Positions 47,581 through 62,100 of a stretch of 64,000 nt of DNA are shown here, one piece after another; positions within the stretch are counted from its first letter, which is position 1; each line of letters opens with the position of its first letter. The stretch covers positions 22,501-86,500 of the forward strand of contig JAQFVV010006727.1 of assembly GCA_028023455.1 (NCBI GenBank), in the 5' to 3' direction. The translations under genes were made by a program, and so were the position numbers. This DNA comes from Epiperipatus broadwayi. Taxonomy: Eukaryota > Onychophora > Udeonychophora > Euonychophora > Peripatidae. The notes under the pieces were generated by a model. The model saw only the letters and a list, made by a program, of their open reading frames with translations. It did not search any database and had not been told where the DNA came from.

Positions 47581-49685
47581 TTGAAAATGATTAATGTAAA
47601 TTACTTTTTAAAACAAAAAAAATATGTATTAAAGAATGACATTTTAAAAATGTTTTAAATTATAACCCTTATGACAATTAATTGAAGCACTTTATTAACA
47701 AGAATTTATTTAATTAGTAAAATGAAGATTTCTAATACAGACAAATTACCTTCTACAATTTTTCTAATAAAATGTTTTCACAAAAATATTATTCTAATTA
47801 TTTCATATTAATGTACTGCAATAAATAATGAAATACATGATCAAATTCCCTTGTATACATATAATTAGACACACACACTAGCACACATAAAGCAATATAT
47901 ATATATCAATTATAATGTAAAAAATTATAACATGTTATCTATGTCTTACTCGAAAAGTGAACTGGATATTTTTAAAATGCATCCCATAGGGGAAGAGCCT
48001 TAGTATGATTTCTGTTTTGATGTATGGTGGTGATATGATAAAGCTAAGGTGAAAACACACTGATAAATACAAAAAACTTAAAAATATGTAAATAGATACA
48101 CATACTAGTATATATGCAATACAAATAAACAATGAAACCACAAACTCCGTTATTCAAAGTATATGACTTCAATTACATGTTAACCACAAAAAATGTAAAT
48201 AAACAAAAAAATAAGTGTTAACATACAATTAATAAAAACATTAAAATTTATAAATATTAAACTTTATTAATCTCAGTACGGCGGTAATCTTTTTTTTTCT
48301 CAGTAAATGATACGCTTTCAAATATCAAATGGCTATTTAATCAATTACTTTTCATCTCAGTGCAGCTTCTTCTTTTTTTCCTTTTTTCTTTTTTTTGGTA
48401 AATATAACATTTTCAAATCTCTTTAATCCTGTTTTTTTCCTCATGATTTAAATATAGTTCAGTACAATAGATGTAAGCATGTATACAGATCCCCCCCCCC
48501 AGAAAATTTTACTTTATATATATTATGTATAACATCTTTAGTCAAGTATGTAAACAATGAGCAATAAATCAAATATATATTATAAGGTTACTTTCATTAA
48601 ATGAGAAAATAAAAATCACTGATTTCATATGAAAAATCAGAAGTCTATTCTGAAACGGGTCATATATTTGTGCAATTGTTGCTTGTATCCCTGAAAAATA
48701 ATTGTTTGGTTAAAACATGATATGAACCATAAAAAAATTATAGTCCAAGATCTTGTATTGCATCAGAAATAAAATTTTATCACTATTTTTTAATAAATGT
48801 GAATGACTAAACACACATGCAACACTGTAAATATATATAAATGTGCTTTCTTGATTTATTATTAATAATTATATCATTTTTTAAAATTTTGTTTATGTTA
48901 TAATCTTAATTTATAAATGCATATTATACACATAAAAAAGTGTTCACTACACACATATACAATATGAGAGTTGAAAACTATTCCAATATCCATTTGCAGT
49001 ACAATAAACAATACTTATTGTATTGTAATCAAAATTTGATGACAAAATGTTAGCTATTATGCATAATACCAGAGGCAGTTGTTTTGATGTTTAATTTGAC
49101 ACTGTTACTTCCTTCACATTAAATTCTTCATAAAAATTATATTATTATATCTAATATTTATAATTGGTTGCTTTAACAAAAAAAAATTTAAGATTTAATG
49201 TAAATGTTTTTTTTTGTGTGTGTGTTTTTTTATTAAACATTGATAAGTATGTCATTCTTCTGAACTATATTAAGCGATTGGCAGACCATGAAAGCACAAA
49301 GTACTTTTAATACCAAATTATGAATAGGCATTTGTGGCTGTTTCTGCAGCTGACTGGCAATCTTTACTGTGAAATATACAAACAGTAGCTGACCTAGCTC
49401 ACTTGCCATTACCTGCTCTATTTGATATATGAATTTGACAGCATTATTACAGTTTAATGGTGAAACAAATAATTTCATTGAAAAATATGCCTCATTGGGA
49501 ATTTGACACATGACATCAGACAAACATTCATACTTCATCAATCAGATAATAGAGAAAGTAGGGATTTTATATATAAGGTACAATGTAAGTGGGGGGGGGC
49601 TTTGAACAAATATATCATAGCTTTACTGAATATCAATTATAGTAGGTATTTAATGCTTAGTTTTTTCTTTCCATTTGCTTAATTA
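47581..49685. other. AT-rich stretch without recognisable genes
   Basis: A 102-codon minus frame at 49233-49541 is the longest open frame. It resembles no family I know and has no splice or promoter context. The stretch 48840-49050 resembles 60180-60400. There is a C10 run at 48491-48500. Confidence 0.5.
48840..49060. repeat. Dispersed repeat shared with 60180-60400
   Basis: Both regions share AAAATTTTGTTTA-(C/T)-TATAAT near their start, TAGTTCACAC-type and ATCAATAC or ATAAACAATAC blocks, and TAATCAAA(G/A)TTT-AT. The match is interrupted and the family is unknown. Confidence 0.33.
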
Positions 49686-49689
49686 TAAC

Positions 49690-50045
49690 AAATCTTGTTA
49701 AAGCTCTTTGTGTCTCAGAGGATGAAACCTCCACCCACCTTCTTTGTCACTGCTTCTACCTACAACCATACAGAGATTTTGCAGTCTCCATTTCAAGAAA
49801 TAAAAATCCTACTCTTTCAACTCTCATTGATAGCATTCTTCATGGTATTTCCCTGAGATCCGCTCAACAACCTTCATCCTTTTCTCACTATGGTTCACCC
49901 AATGTCACCTCATTTTTGATCCAGTTCCAGAGAGCTCACTGGACAGATTCATTAATAAACTAAAAAAAAATTCATCAAAAGGACCAAAACCTGGCCCTTC
50001 CCTATATATTTGAAGCCACATGGCAAGCAATCCCCATACCTCCTT
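49690..50045 (+). pseudogene. Copy E of the A/B LINE family: ORF2 C-terminus, divergent
   Basis: Reading ALCVSEDETSTHLLCHC (49707) corresponds to the C-terminal zinc motif of copy B (GLCHREEETQDHFLHSC). It is followed by TLIDSILHGISLRSA (B: IDEIINMFKKGNNPAIRAA) and, near 49985, QKDQNLALPYIFEATW (B: RKRDSILAQPDIFAATW) before a stop near 50043. A single stop lies at about 49961. The sequence is more divergent from B than copies A, C or D, and less AT-rich than its surroundings, so it may represent a related subfamily. Confidence 0.7.
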
Positions 50046-50775
50046 AAAGTTCAACTACTTTTACGCATTGTGGCTTTTCTTATATCCAAAAATAACCAAT
50101 TTCTAATGGGTTTGCTTCTACCCGGGATTCACAGTGGCTTTCCATTCTTTCCCAAATTATTTTCAAAATCTGACCTAAGTCAATAAGAAAAATATCCCCA
50201 GAACTGGTGTTGTCTAAATAAATTCTGTTCCTCCAGGGACAGGGACTTTAGAATTTCTCTCCTTGTAAACCACTGAGTATACCTGAGATTCTGTTATCAA
50301 AAAATGTTTCTCTTTCCCTTTGTAATAGAATGTTCAAATCTTATTTGGTTTTTATCGATTGGCAGAGAATGTAATTTCTGTTTTTCATTGTAAAATACCA
50401 TAATTCAAATTTATTGATCTCGCCTTCTGATTGTATCATCTGTTTACTTGTATTCACTGTTCCATAATAAAATTTCTATATTTATATTTTTTAAAAATCT
50501 CATAAAAGGTGTAAATGTAAAACACACATAGATAAAATTATATGTTCACCAATGGAAACAAAAATGGCCAATCTTACTACAGAAAATGATAAAGAGACAA
50601 ATGATAAAAAAAAAAAAATAGTTAAGACAATTGAACAGTAACCAAGCAATATCATTATACAAACTATAAGTATATTCATATAAGTCATAAGCTTGCTTTT
50701 ATTCTGATTATTTAATATCCTGCAATGCTATCTTTTGTGTCTTGTAGTAAACTTTTTTTTTTTATATTTTGCTTA
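50046..50775. other. No recognised gene; possibly 3' UTR of LINE copy E, then AT-rich DNA
   Basis: The first 400 bases are less AT-rich than the surroundings and may be the 3' part of copy E. An ATAATAAAATTTC polyadenylation-like signal lies at 50464-50476. I see no tail that defines its end. Confidence 0.45.
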
Positions 50776-50779
50776 ATTA

Positions 50780-51800
50780 TAGCTTTTTACTCTATTCTAT
50801 CCCCATTAATATTCTTCTGATGAAAGCAATCAATGTTGCATTTCTACCATCTTTGAAATAATTCTTAAAAATGAATAACTAATCTCTTCCCATATTTAAG
50901 TTAAAACAAAAAAAATTTTAAGACATATTGATTTTCATATGCTTCAAATGACCAGCCCAATGAAAAATACAAATATAAATTTGATATAATCTTATCCTGC
51001 AAACTAAAAAATATGCCAATAAATTGATAATCTTATTATATTTTCAAAATGTAATGGAGCATTCAAAATTATATTTTTCAGGAATATGTTATATGGACTA
51101 TAATTTCCATGAAATAAATTTAGAAGAATAATAGCCCTATATGTGTGCTTTGTTGAAATAACTTAAATAATAATAATCAACACTTCAGCTATCAACAATC
51201 TCAAGGCAACCTCTTTTAACAATAAAGGTGGTATCATTTTTATCTATGGTCTGATATATTTATATAGGCACTAAAGATTGCAACTTGACCAAGTAGTCTG
51301 AGATTAATAATGCAAATAAGTTTGAACAAACCTCATTAATCATACAAATATAATGTGCTTTGAAAGCAGACTAACAAATAGTCAATTATTTACTAAAACA
51401 ATAAAGCCAATTACTGGAGGCTTTAATAGGTTTATATTTGCCTGCTTAATGAGGTTTGTTTAAACTTCTTTGCATTATTAATCTACAGTCCTTGGTCAAG
51501 TTTCAATCTTTAGTGTCTATATAAATATATCAAACCATGAATAAAGATGGTCCCACCTTTTTTTTGTTAAATGAGATTGCCTTGAATAGAGGTTGAGATT
51601 ATTGATAGCTTAAGGGTTAATTCTTATCATTTACATTTATAAATCTATTAAAGTCTTGAGAAATTGGCTTTATTGTCTTAGTATAGTAGCACATTGGAGG
51701 TCTATGCTGTATCTCAACATTTGATTCCTCCCTTCCACTTAAAAATATTTAACATAATCACATTCTCAAGCTGAAAGTTAGTTAGGAGATTCTCATAAGT
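50780..51800 (-). pseudogene. Old LINE fragment split by a foldback element
   Basis: On the minus strand KPISQDFNRFINVNDKN near 51640 parallels NQFKYFGRFINIKIDLD of the fragment at 39980-40880, and IFKNYFKDGRNATLI near 50850 parallels HFKDYFKDILKKCNV. So this is a second copy of that old LINE family. The palindrome at 51187-51610 lies between the two blocks and therefore inserted later. Heavily decayed. Confidence 0.48.
51187..51610. mobile_element. Foldback element, about 424 bp, inserted in an old LINE
   Basis: Arms start AGCTATCAACAATCTCAA and end with a matching TTGAGATTATTGATAGCT. Inside, GATATATTTATATAGGCACT, ACTAAAGATTG and AACAAACCTCATTAA pair with complements on the right. The centre (51345-51440) is unpaired. 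Confidence 0.82.
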
Positions 51801-54800
51801 TTAGTATTCATGAATTTAAATGTGATTGGCTCAATCCCAAAGCTAAACTGTCATTTGATTATCCAGAATCATCTGAAGAAAAAAAGGACAAAAAATCACT
51901 TTAATTGACATGTTCTAATACTAATCTATGTGATATAGTTAAAGAGATACAAATAAAGTTTTGTTTTTTTTTTTTCTAAAAATATTTATCAATTCCACAA
52001 GATGGTGAAAATAGTCCAATATATACATTAAATACCATCACTTCAACCTTTCACATAAATATTCAAGACAAATATTACTGAAAAATTATCTTTTATCAGT
52101 GGCTGATGAATAACATTCTGTGTATTATATTTTGAATAAAAACGCAATCAACTTATTGTCTGTTACCATTCTATTATCAAACTTTTTATACTATATTTTG
52201 ATGCATGTTCTATAACAAACTTATAAACCATTCGAAAAACTGTTATCATGAAATTTGAAATCAAACCTAGAGCGGGTATGCATTTATGTTTAATACCGTA
52301 ATTCAATGTCTCACATTTTCCTCTATCTATAATAATGTTCCATGGAGAACCAACTATTTCCAAACATTGCTAAAGCTTCTTCAAATAATAGTCAAATGCT
52401 TAATTAAATATAACACCTCAGTTTTTTTCTTTCACTTGCCTGGCAAAAGAAACCATGTTTATATTGTTTTTTGATTCTCTGAAAACACATTATCTCTGGG
52501 ACACTTAAAAATAAAATCATTAAAAGTATTTGAGCAATAGTGAATCTAGCATTGATTATTGCAAATTTTTCTAATCCCTTTGTTTTTTACACTTGTCACC
52601 AACATAATTTAAAATCCATGATACCCTACAAAAATTTAACTCCCTTCTATTTTTAAAGTCTTAAAGAGCATTTCAATCATATTAAGCTAAATTTCTATTC
52701 AAATTAAGTGATTGACTAAATTGGAATTGTTTGAATTAATGAAGTCATAGAATTCACATATTCATTATTTAAAACACAATCATAATTTATCTAATATTCA
52801 AAAATATTATTAAGATTTCCTTTAATTTAATAAGATTATATCATTTTTTAAACCCATTACTTTTAAATAAGTAAAAATCAAAAGTGATGACAATCAACAA
52901 ATATTTGTAGTTTTAATCCATCAATTATTGATAAGTTTTCTTTATCAATCATTAAATTTTTATTTTTAAATCATATACTGCTCATGAAGTTACATAATTT
53001 GTTTGATTATTTAGAAAGACACAGAATGCAAAATTTTATTTTAATCAAATACAATCTTTTCAGAAAAAAATGATTATAATTTTTCTTTTTAATGAACCAA
53101 AGAATTGACTTCCTCATTTACAATGTATTCCTTAGATGAATTTTGTAGCATCATCAATTTCAAATTCTAAATTGGCGATTTTAGTGTTGTATTAATAGCT
53201 ATTGAAATTGAGCATAAGTAGCAATTGCTTCTGAAGAATGAACATCAAATTTCCATCAAAAAGTGTGGAAGAGGAAATAATTTTTACTACTTCTTTATAT
53301 TTTAATATTGAAGTATGCTTATCTATGCCCAACAATATAATACTTACATTTTATAATCTGAATCCTAACATTAACACAATCCAAAAGTCATCACTGTTGT
53401 GAGTTGCTTCTAGAAACCATGATAGCCAATCAACAGGTTGTAAAAAAAATTAATAAAAGACGGATCAAGTTCCTCAGAGCTAATAACTTTGAATCATAGT
53501 TTATTCTTCATTAACATGTGTATTTATAGAGTCTTCAAAAAAAAAAAAAAAATCAATCTTTTATTAAAATGGAATATCACTTTTAAACAAAAAACAAAGA
53601 TTTTCTTAAAAATTTCTTAATCTAACATTGAAACATATGTATTGATAAAATGGGCATGTGCATTATTGCACACATCAATTAAAAATGTTAGCTTTTTATT
53701 TAGTAAATATCTCGGAATTTCAAGAGATAAATTATTCCAATTAAACAAACATGTAGTCTCTTTTATTTGATAAAATATCTTTCAAAAGTCTACAGATATC
53801 TGCTTATACAATTTGCTTCTTTGGTTGAGGTAAGTTTTACTAAAAACAGCTATTATCAGTGTTGAAGTTTGGCAATTTTTCATCTAAAAGCATTGTTCTG
53901 CAAGTATTGAAAAATCTCTATCAAGCCAAGTTAGCACATTTCATATTCCTATAACTAGAAAAAAGTTTAAATGCATTTAATATCAAAACTATCTCTTCTA
54001 CTGTATAAGTATAGCATATACTCAATATAGATATCTATAATATTAAAAGTAAATATCTTTTTGCATTATTTTATTCTTATGTAAAAATTTAAACAATGCT
54101 TCTATGTACAGTACTTGAATTTAATATTTTGTATTTTGAATATGTACTTGAATTTAATAATTTTTTTATAATCATTTTTCTTTTATTTCACTAACAATTT
54201 TCAATGATCCACAGTCTTCTTAAAAATAAAAAAAATAATTTAAATACAAATATTAAAATTTATTATTAATAACTTTATATACAACACTTGATTTTAAAAA
54301 TAGTCAAATTTTAAATAAATGTAAACATTAAAGAACAATTATATGTAAATAAACTATCTTCCTGGACATATTGTCAACACATATATAGAGACAAATATAT
54401 ACATATACCTGCTTATAACTAAGTATAATTAACAAATCAAAATTAAAACTTTACAAATTTTTAGTCATTTTAAAATAAATAATAACAAAAATAAAGATTT
54501 TAAAAATTTCTATGTAATATAAAATCAATAGATAATCCTTTAGTAGACATTGGGATTTTAATACATATCAGGGTAAACTACTAAATCACTGCTGAAAATA
54601 CTAAGTGATAAATGGGATAATTAATGGAAAACAAAAATAAAAAAAAGTAATGCATGTGTTGTGTACTTTTTTGGAACAAAATTATATAAAAATATAGTGT
54701 TAGATGTATTTTTAACAAAATAAAACTAGAATTGAATAAAAAAATTGAATTTTAGTAAACAAATGGCAGAATAAAAGGTAATAAAACTTTCAAAATTTTA

Positions 54801-56755
54801 ATGACTGAAGAATAGAATAAAAGTTCCAAAATTTTAAAGAACAAATAGTATTTTTTTCCCTTAAAAATATCACTTTAAAAATTGTGTACTTTTAATGAAC
54901 AAATAACAGATTCTCCCTTTCCTAAACAACATTTTTATTAAGATATTTTAGTATTCATAATAAAGATGTAAATGGTAAGAAATTTCATTTATTTTTAAGA
55001 AAAAACATCTCCAATTGCTGGTTTGAACCTTCCTTTTGTATTAAGATGCTGTTTTTATTTAAAACTTATAGAGATGGGGAAAAAAAAATCTGCAAATACT
55101 TTGTTTTGAATTTTAAATGATAAAACGATCAAGTTTGGAATATCATTTTGTATAAGATGTTTTATAAATAATTTTTATAATTATTTAATTTTTTTACAAA
55201 TATAATTTCAATATTCACAATCTGTAAATAGGACAAAATGTATTTAATGCTTACCTTTATGATGAATGGAAGGGGAAGTTGCTGTTACTTTTAAGTATGC
55301 CACAATATGACAAATTGAGCCTAATTCCCATCATTGAGAAAGAAATACTATACTGATAAGTGGCTCGTCTATGCTGACCTCAATGCCATGTGATTTCAAT
55401 ATTTCAACATTAACAACTAGTGGCATTATATGTTTTTTTGTTAAAAAAATTATTTGTACAACTTGCTTTTTGTGTGTGTGCTTTGTAACCTTTTATCCCC
55501 CCCCCCCCAAAAAAAAAATTACTTTGTATAACTAATTTTGTATTTTTTCATCTTGTTTATTTGTTTAATCACTTTAAACAAATAAATTCATATTTTTTAA
55601 TAATTGTTTATTTATTTAGATTTAATAAAAAATTTTGGCTGCCTGATAATTAAAGTACCATTTGTGAACTAAAATACACATTACATTTAATTTTATTTAC
55701 ATAACATCCATTATTTAACTTTATTTTAATTTGTAACCACAAAACAAAAACCATATTCCTGTTACTTATTCCATATATCAACTTAGTAATGTGATGTGAT
55801 GCATTATGGCTTCTCCTTTATAGGAGTCAGGAATCTCTCAGCCACTATGCTCAAAGAAACTTGTTAGTCACTTTAGCTTCCCTTTCCATTCCCACCCTAA
55901 GTTTTTCCATATTCTTCTCTATCCTGCTCCATGCCATTTCCACAATATTATCTTTGTCCACACTATGGTCTTTATATCTAGATTCCCTCTTAATTTTTTC
56001 AAACCCAGCATAACGAAGAACCCATTTTCTGTAATTTTCAGCACTAGTTTGTGCCTATCCCTGGTGTGTACAAGTCTCAAACTGCTTACTAAATGATTAT
56101 TGTCTATGCACATGTAACATCTATTTATATTTCTTGACATCTAATTTATCAATTGAATAATTTAAAACAAATTCTGTGCTTATCCAAAAGAAAATAAGTA
56201 GTATGCAATAATGCCATAAAATTTATTTTTAATAATTCTAATTATATGAATTATCTTTGAACATAAAATTAAAATGTCAGTTAATTTTGAATTTAACTTA
56301 AATTTACCTTCATATACTAAATTCTCCTACAAATCAATATATATTGATTTTAATAAATGTAGTTCATATCAAAATATTTACGTTGATAAAAACAACTAAT
56401 CATCATCAATTCATTTATATTTAATAAGTTTAATATTTATTTTATTATATATAAATTTAAGTATACATATATCTGTTTCAATATTATTTCATTTATTTAT
56501 ATATATATTATACACTATTTACAAATTAACACTTATTACTAATAAGCTTTGCTCTAAATTCCTATTTAGACTTAGATTAGATTTTAATTTCTTATTATTA
56601 ACAAAGATTCTTTTTATTTGTCTTTATTTTGTAATAACGTTTTAATGTCTTTATCTTCAAATGTATTATAATATTTTTGTTTTATAAAAAAATAAATGAT
56701 CTTTTATTTGCATTACTATTATCACCAAATTCTTTGTTTTTCCCAATTGCTTATT
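51801..56755. other. AT-rich stretch without recognisable genes
   Basis: No coding block recognised. Near 52010-52040 there is an ATGGTGAAAATAGTCCAATAT sequence, a one-sided relative of the foldback-F end. At 55780-56140 the DNA is less AT-rich and the minus strand has a 73-codon frame (KLRGNLDIKTIVWTK) that looks coding-like but is unassigned. C11 run at 55498-55508. Confidence 0.5.
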
Positions 56756-56756
56756 A

Positions 56757-57050
56757 GTTACTTATGTATTAGTCCATGCAGTGAAATTTTAGTCTTCATT
56801 ACTTATGATTATTTATGACTGCTAAATATTTGATAGTACTTTTAGTATAGCTAAAAAGTTAATAACGAATGTATACCAGATATAAAAATATTCTAGAGAT
56901 CTTCAATAACTTATTTTTGAAAATTAAATTTAATTAATTAATTAAAAAAAACGAACTATCAAATATTTAGCAATCATAGATAATCACAATGATTTTAATG
57001 AAGACTAAAATTTGACTGCAGAACTAATAGTTATGTAGCACTTAGGTATT
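56757..57050. mobile_element. Foldback element, about 290 bp
   Basis: Arms pair imperfectly: CAGTGAAATTTTAGTCTTCA with its complement near 57000, and GCTAAATATTTGATAGT with ACTATCAAATATTTAGC. The centre near 56890 is AT-rich. No coding content. Confidence 0.75.
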
Positions 57051-57689
57051 ATTATATATGTTTTAAATATATTCCACAATATTACTTCATATATTCTATT
57101 TTTTGATTACTTATATTGTCTTTTAAATAGTTGCTATATATTGAATTTAATGTCATTTATTTTCTTATTTCTTAAAACCATAGTATTTATCTTTATTATT
57201 AACTTCATTGTCTGCTTTAGTATTAAAAATTTTATTAATTTTATTTTTTATTGTATAAATGTTCTGTTTAATTAATTTCATTGGCTTAATTGTTATTTTA
57301 AAATTCTTCTGTTATTTCTTTTTTAAGAGCAATTGTATTCAAACAATAATTACATATTCAGTGAATTTTATTAATTTGAATTATTTATTTGTATTTTATA
57401 TCTACATATGAAAAATCGATTCATAATGTATGTTTTAAATTTATGGTATACTAATGTATCTATGACAGTTTTACCAATATCGAATTCTTCAACTAAATTT
57501 TTAATATATACATTTTAATGTTATTTCTAATTCATTCATGTATATGTTACTAAGAATTGTACTTAAAGAAACTCCTATTAATAAATCTTTTTACATATAA
57601 TACTCATTATTAAACTTAAACACTCACTTTGTTGTAACATAATTAGAAATGACTGTAATGAAAGAAAAAATACCGCCCTTATCTCCTAA
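57051..57689. other. AT-rich stretch without recognisable genes
   Basis: No coding signal seen between the foldback element and LINE copy C. Confidence 0.55.
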
Positions 57690-59180
57690 TTCAACTCTCA
57701 TCCATTTTGTACAAAAAGAAATAATAGTGGACCAAGTTTCACTTTTGTTATAAATAGTATTCAATACAATGCAAAATATGAGAAAAAGCAACTCCATAGC
57801 CATGCAATTAGATATCGTGGTATTTGAATCAGTACAAATATTACATATACTAGCATTATGCAGCTATATCAAAATCCATCATCTCTTTAGTTGCAAACTT
57901 CTAATAATTCAGGAAATACACAACACTCAAAGAAAAAAACATCATCAATCTTCATTTCATACCAATCCCACAAAGTTCACTACTCAATACACTTCTATTC
58001 AAAATTCAAGGAATATTGATGCCAGCAATAAATACTAAAATATCCAACATTGCCTATATAGATGACATCATAGTTTTTTTCACATGAAAATAAAAAAAAC
58101 AAATCCCACTTCTGTTAAACATTGTAAAAAATAAATCCCAATTCTAATATAATATGGAAAAATCATGTTCCTGGTTAGCAAAGACATAAAAACAGCATAT
58201 CAAATATTCCAAAGCAAATCTAAATTTTGCAGAGTTCCATTTTATCACAGTCCTTTCAGTGAGAAAAATCTTCCAAAAAAAACATATCTATTTATATACT
58301 CAAAAACAACTCTTTTCAATCAATTAATAACTATAAGAATAGCATACTACCAAAACAATTTTCTAAATAAATATTATCTACACAATATGCAAAAAACTTT
58401 TATAGGCAAAAAAAACCATAGTCATCTCAATACAATGACTACAACTCCCATCAGATGAAAATGGTGTAGAATTATATTCTGGCAAGTACTCCATCTACAG
58501 AAAACTTTAAACCTATTATCATCTTTATCAGCCATATATTCATCATTCCAAAACACATTAAAAATAACTCCAACTCCTCTCCAGTAAAATAATTATGGGC
58601 TAATTTATTAGATTCATTGAAAGATTACAATGTAAAATTAATTATACAACAATCAAAAATCAACTACTGGTAGAAAAAGACTGTAATCAAACCTAAACCT
58701 CTATGTGATCACCATCATCCCATTTTTGAAGCAAATAATAAGCAGCTAATCATGAAATTCTGTCCCTGATGATTAGAGCCAAATTCTTTGATTTTTTTTT
58801 ACTTAAACTCAATGTTAATGTGCTACCAGCACCCTTCTTAAAATATAGATAAGATATAAATGATATATGTTCCCTATGCCACAGAGAAATAAAAACTTAA
58901 TTTCACTTTCTTCCAAAATGCACTGGCCTCAAAAAAACACAGATATAATTATTCAGTCTCCTTATAAGCATTACAAAAGATGTTTTCCTCTGCATAAGGG
59001 CTTCCACTTTTGCACTTTATGTTCTATGGTGGACAAGTCCATATTTATCTGCAACTATAATTCCAGGTACTACCCAAACATAATAATAAACAAACGGTAG
59101 CAACTGATAATCAGAGATAAGAAAAGATAGACCTGCCAGATAAGCTTATTCCATCTAGGCATTCAAGAAATAAAGATCCA
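57690..59180 (+). pseudogene. Copy C of the A/B LINE family: ORF2 from RT core to C-terminus
   Basis: In shifting frames the plus strand gives MRKSNSIAMQLDIVVFESV near 57780 (B: KKYAPIIVQLDIEAAFDSV), NTKISNIAYIDDIIVFF near 58040 (active-site box YIDD; B: YMDD), LLLNIVKNKSQF, MEKSCSWLAK, KFFDFFLLKLNVNVLPAPFL near 58790 (B: KLFDFLLKLNFNALPTTHFL), DICSLCHREIKT near 58865 and HFLPKC (B: the C-terminal zinc motif). The part before the RT palm and a clear 3' terminus are missing. Opposite strand to A and B. Many stops; dead. Confidence 0.8.
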
Positions 59181-62100
59181 GTCTGTAGAAATAACATAAC
59201 AAGCAAACAAAGAACCCAATGCCTGAGCAAAAAAATGCTGACAAACAAAACAATTTGGATTAGAAATAAGAGGACCTCCTTTTACTTCTAATTAAATTCA
59301 AGACAAAAAGGCTATTATTTTGTATAAAAATAATAATAGTTTTTAGCCTTAAGAATATCATTGGTAGGTGACTGATGGTTTCACTACCAATATCATGCTA
59401 AACATATTTTTAATTTTTACATAGAAATGACTCCTCGCTTTACTTTGTTTATATTATAATAAATCCATTAAAACATTTAATGTAACATATATTTATGTGC
59501 ATACATACATTAATATTGGCATGTTTAGCATTACTGCTAAGATATATACAATGAAATCATGAACTTACACTGTAGAAATTCAAAAAATATATAAATAAAC
59601 AAAAATGTAAATAAACAACATAAAAAAATCATAAATTTAATGTATTTTATAATACTCAAGCAGTCATTTTTCTGTCTTTGAGTGCTGTATGTGATTATGT
59701 TTTTAAAAAATGTAAATATGGAAATAAATTTTATAATAGGTCACTCATCTCAAAGCTTCACATATGATCACATTTATTAATAAAATTTCATTGATTTATG
59801 TTAAAAACACATAAATTTGATGTACAGTATTTTGCAAAATAAAATATTTTTAAGCATAATGCTAAAAGTTTTGGAAAATTTTATAACATACTTAAAGTTG
59901 ATGTTGACTCAAAGACATCAAAAACAATTAGAGAGATCATATTTTCTTAATAATGAAACTATTATTATATTTCTATAAGAGAAAAAAAGTCATTGAAAAA
60001 AAATAGCACCCTGATTATATCTAATTGTGATGAAAGTGTGATGAAAGTCAGATATTTCACGATTTACTTTATTTCAAAAATAAAAATATGGTACAGTAAG
60101 TCTTTTTTTCTTGTTCTTATTTTTTCGGTGAATGAAAGAGTGAATATATGCTCAATAAAATATATGTAAATATGTTCCCTCAATTCATTATTAAAAGCTA
60201 TATTATTTTTTTAAAAATTTTGTTTACACTATAATTTTAATTGATATGTAAATAATATAACTATTGAAAAATAGTTTACACTTGTAGTTAATAATCAATA
60301 CATATTCTATTCTAATCAAAGTTTATCAAATTGTGAGAAATTATATGCAATGTATGATGTAAATGACAGAAGCTTGGAACAAAATATAGTCAATATTACA
60401 GCTCTATTGTATAGGCAACACAAAGAAATATATATACATTAACATATGTATATATTTGTAATATCTTTATTCTCATTTCCTCTTCATGACTACAAAAGGA
60501 ACAAATTGTTTGAAAATAAAAGAATTAGTGGAGAAGGCTACAAGGTTGATTTCTACAAAATCCAAATACTTGAATTTACAAATGATCTGTTATTGTATCA
60601 TTGAAGACATGGAAGAGATATAATATTCTGGCCATTATGATATAAGAAACCCAATATTTAACTGTTTGTGTGATCAGGATTGGAATGATGAAAAAATTAG
60701 ATATAATCTAACAATACTTTTAATAAATTTCCTCTTACTAGATGGTGGTCTATTAGTGCAAGTGACAGAAATGTAAATTTGTGTACTAAAGAAATGACAT
60801 TAGTAAACTACATATCTCATTAATCATCTGCACACGAATACCATAAAAAATTATATGAAAAGAGAAATCATTAAACCTTGAATTTTTCTAAGCAGTACTA
60901 ATGTTGATGGAAATTATTTTTTGATTCATAGTAATTTTCTAAAGAGTGAATAATTAACTAAGTTTATTTTAATTTTAATCCTCTATGTCAAATTATATAT
61001 TTAACTAGCATGTTTAATTTTGAAAGAAAAAAAAATCAGACCTAAGCCTTTAGTTTTTACAAATTAATGTAATCTATAATTTAATGGAAATCATTTTCTG
61101 ATCAATAAACATTGAATCTAGTAATATTCTATTATCTACCAGGATTCAGTGTTTCTATTCAAATCATTATTTTCAAATTGAACTTATTTTCATATATAAT
61201 CACAATGGCCTTTTCATCAATATTTGAAATTGTATAGAACTATAGTAATAACTAAACCATAATACACTGTGGACCATTAAAATTGAATTTTTTAAAAGGG
61301 ACTTGTTTTCTCTATAGTATAATTTTGAATAGAGAAAAAATTGGGAGAAAAGTAGTTTGGAGTTTTTGATATCTGAGTTACAAAAAAAAGTGAAATAGAT
61401 AAAACTCAGCAATATTAAAATATTAAAAATAATAGAAAATAATTTTTTTTTTCAAAAAACGAAAAATGGGATCGGGCATATTTAGATGTGATTTTATGAT
61501 TACGTTTCCTTTCATTAGACAAAGCTCTAATTAAACAAAAAAATTAAGCAGAAACTGTATTAAAGTGGAAATTGAATAGTTTCATACAAATCAAAATCAA
61601 CATTATTTAAACTGTTTAATACATATATATATATACAATCATTAAAAGCTATTCACCACTTAGATAACCCTAATATTAATAACAATCAACAATTTCAAAC
61701 TGTTGTCAAGACAACGTCCTTTTATCAGTAAAATAATGCATATTTTAACTGTACATACACAAAAAAATCACTTTATAGTAGATATTTAAAGCAATTTATA
61801 AAAATAAATTATTCTTAAAAATCATTTTCCCAATAAAAATTGAACCTAGAACCATCAGTTGATTAGATGATAACTTTAGTTCTCGTCTAAAAACTTAGGT
61901 AGCATAGTAAACACTAACTTTTTTATTTATTACATTAATGACTTTTTGTTTTTGAGAGAAATATTACTGTTGCTTCATTTCTAATTATTATTTTGCAATA
62001 AGATTTTCTTTTAAACTTTAAATCATGATTTTAAATTTCATTTATATATACAATTTTATAATTAAATGACATAAAAAAGTATAAATAAATACACAAAAAA

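Noticed and set aside
55240-55330. Possible exon with a GTAAGC donor on the minus strand near 55253
   Set aside because: The translation matches neither NOL10 exon 1 nor any family I know, and no acceptor or start context supports it.
60510-60620. KIQILEFTNDLLLYH as an RT palm block
   Set aside because: A single isolated weak match in AT-rich sequence without other RT motifs.
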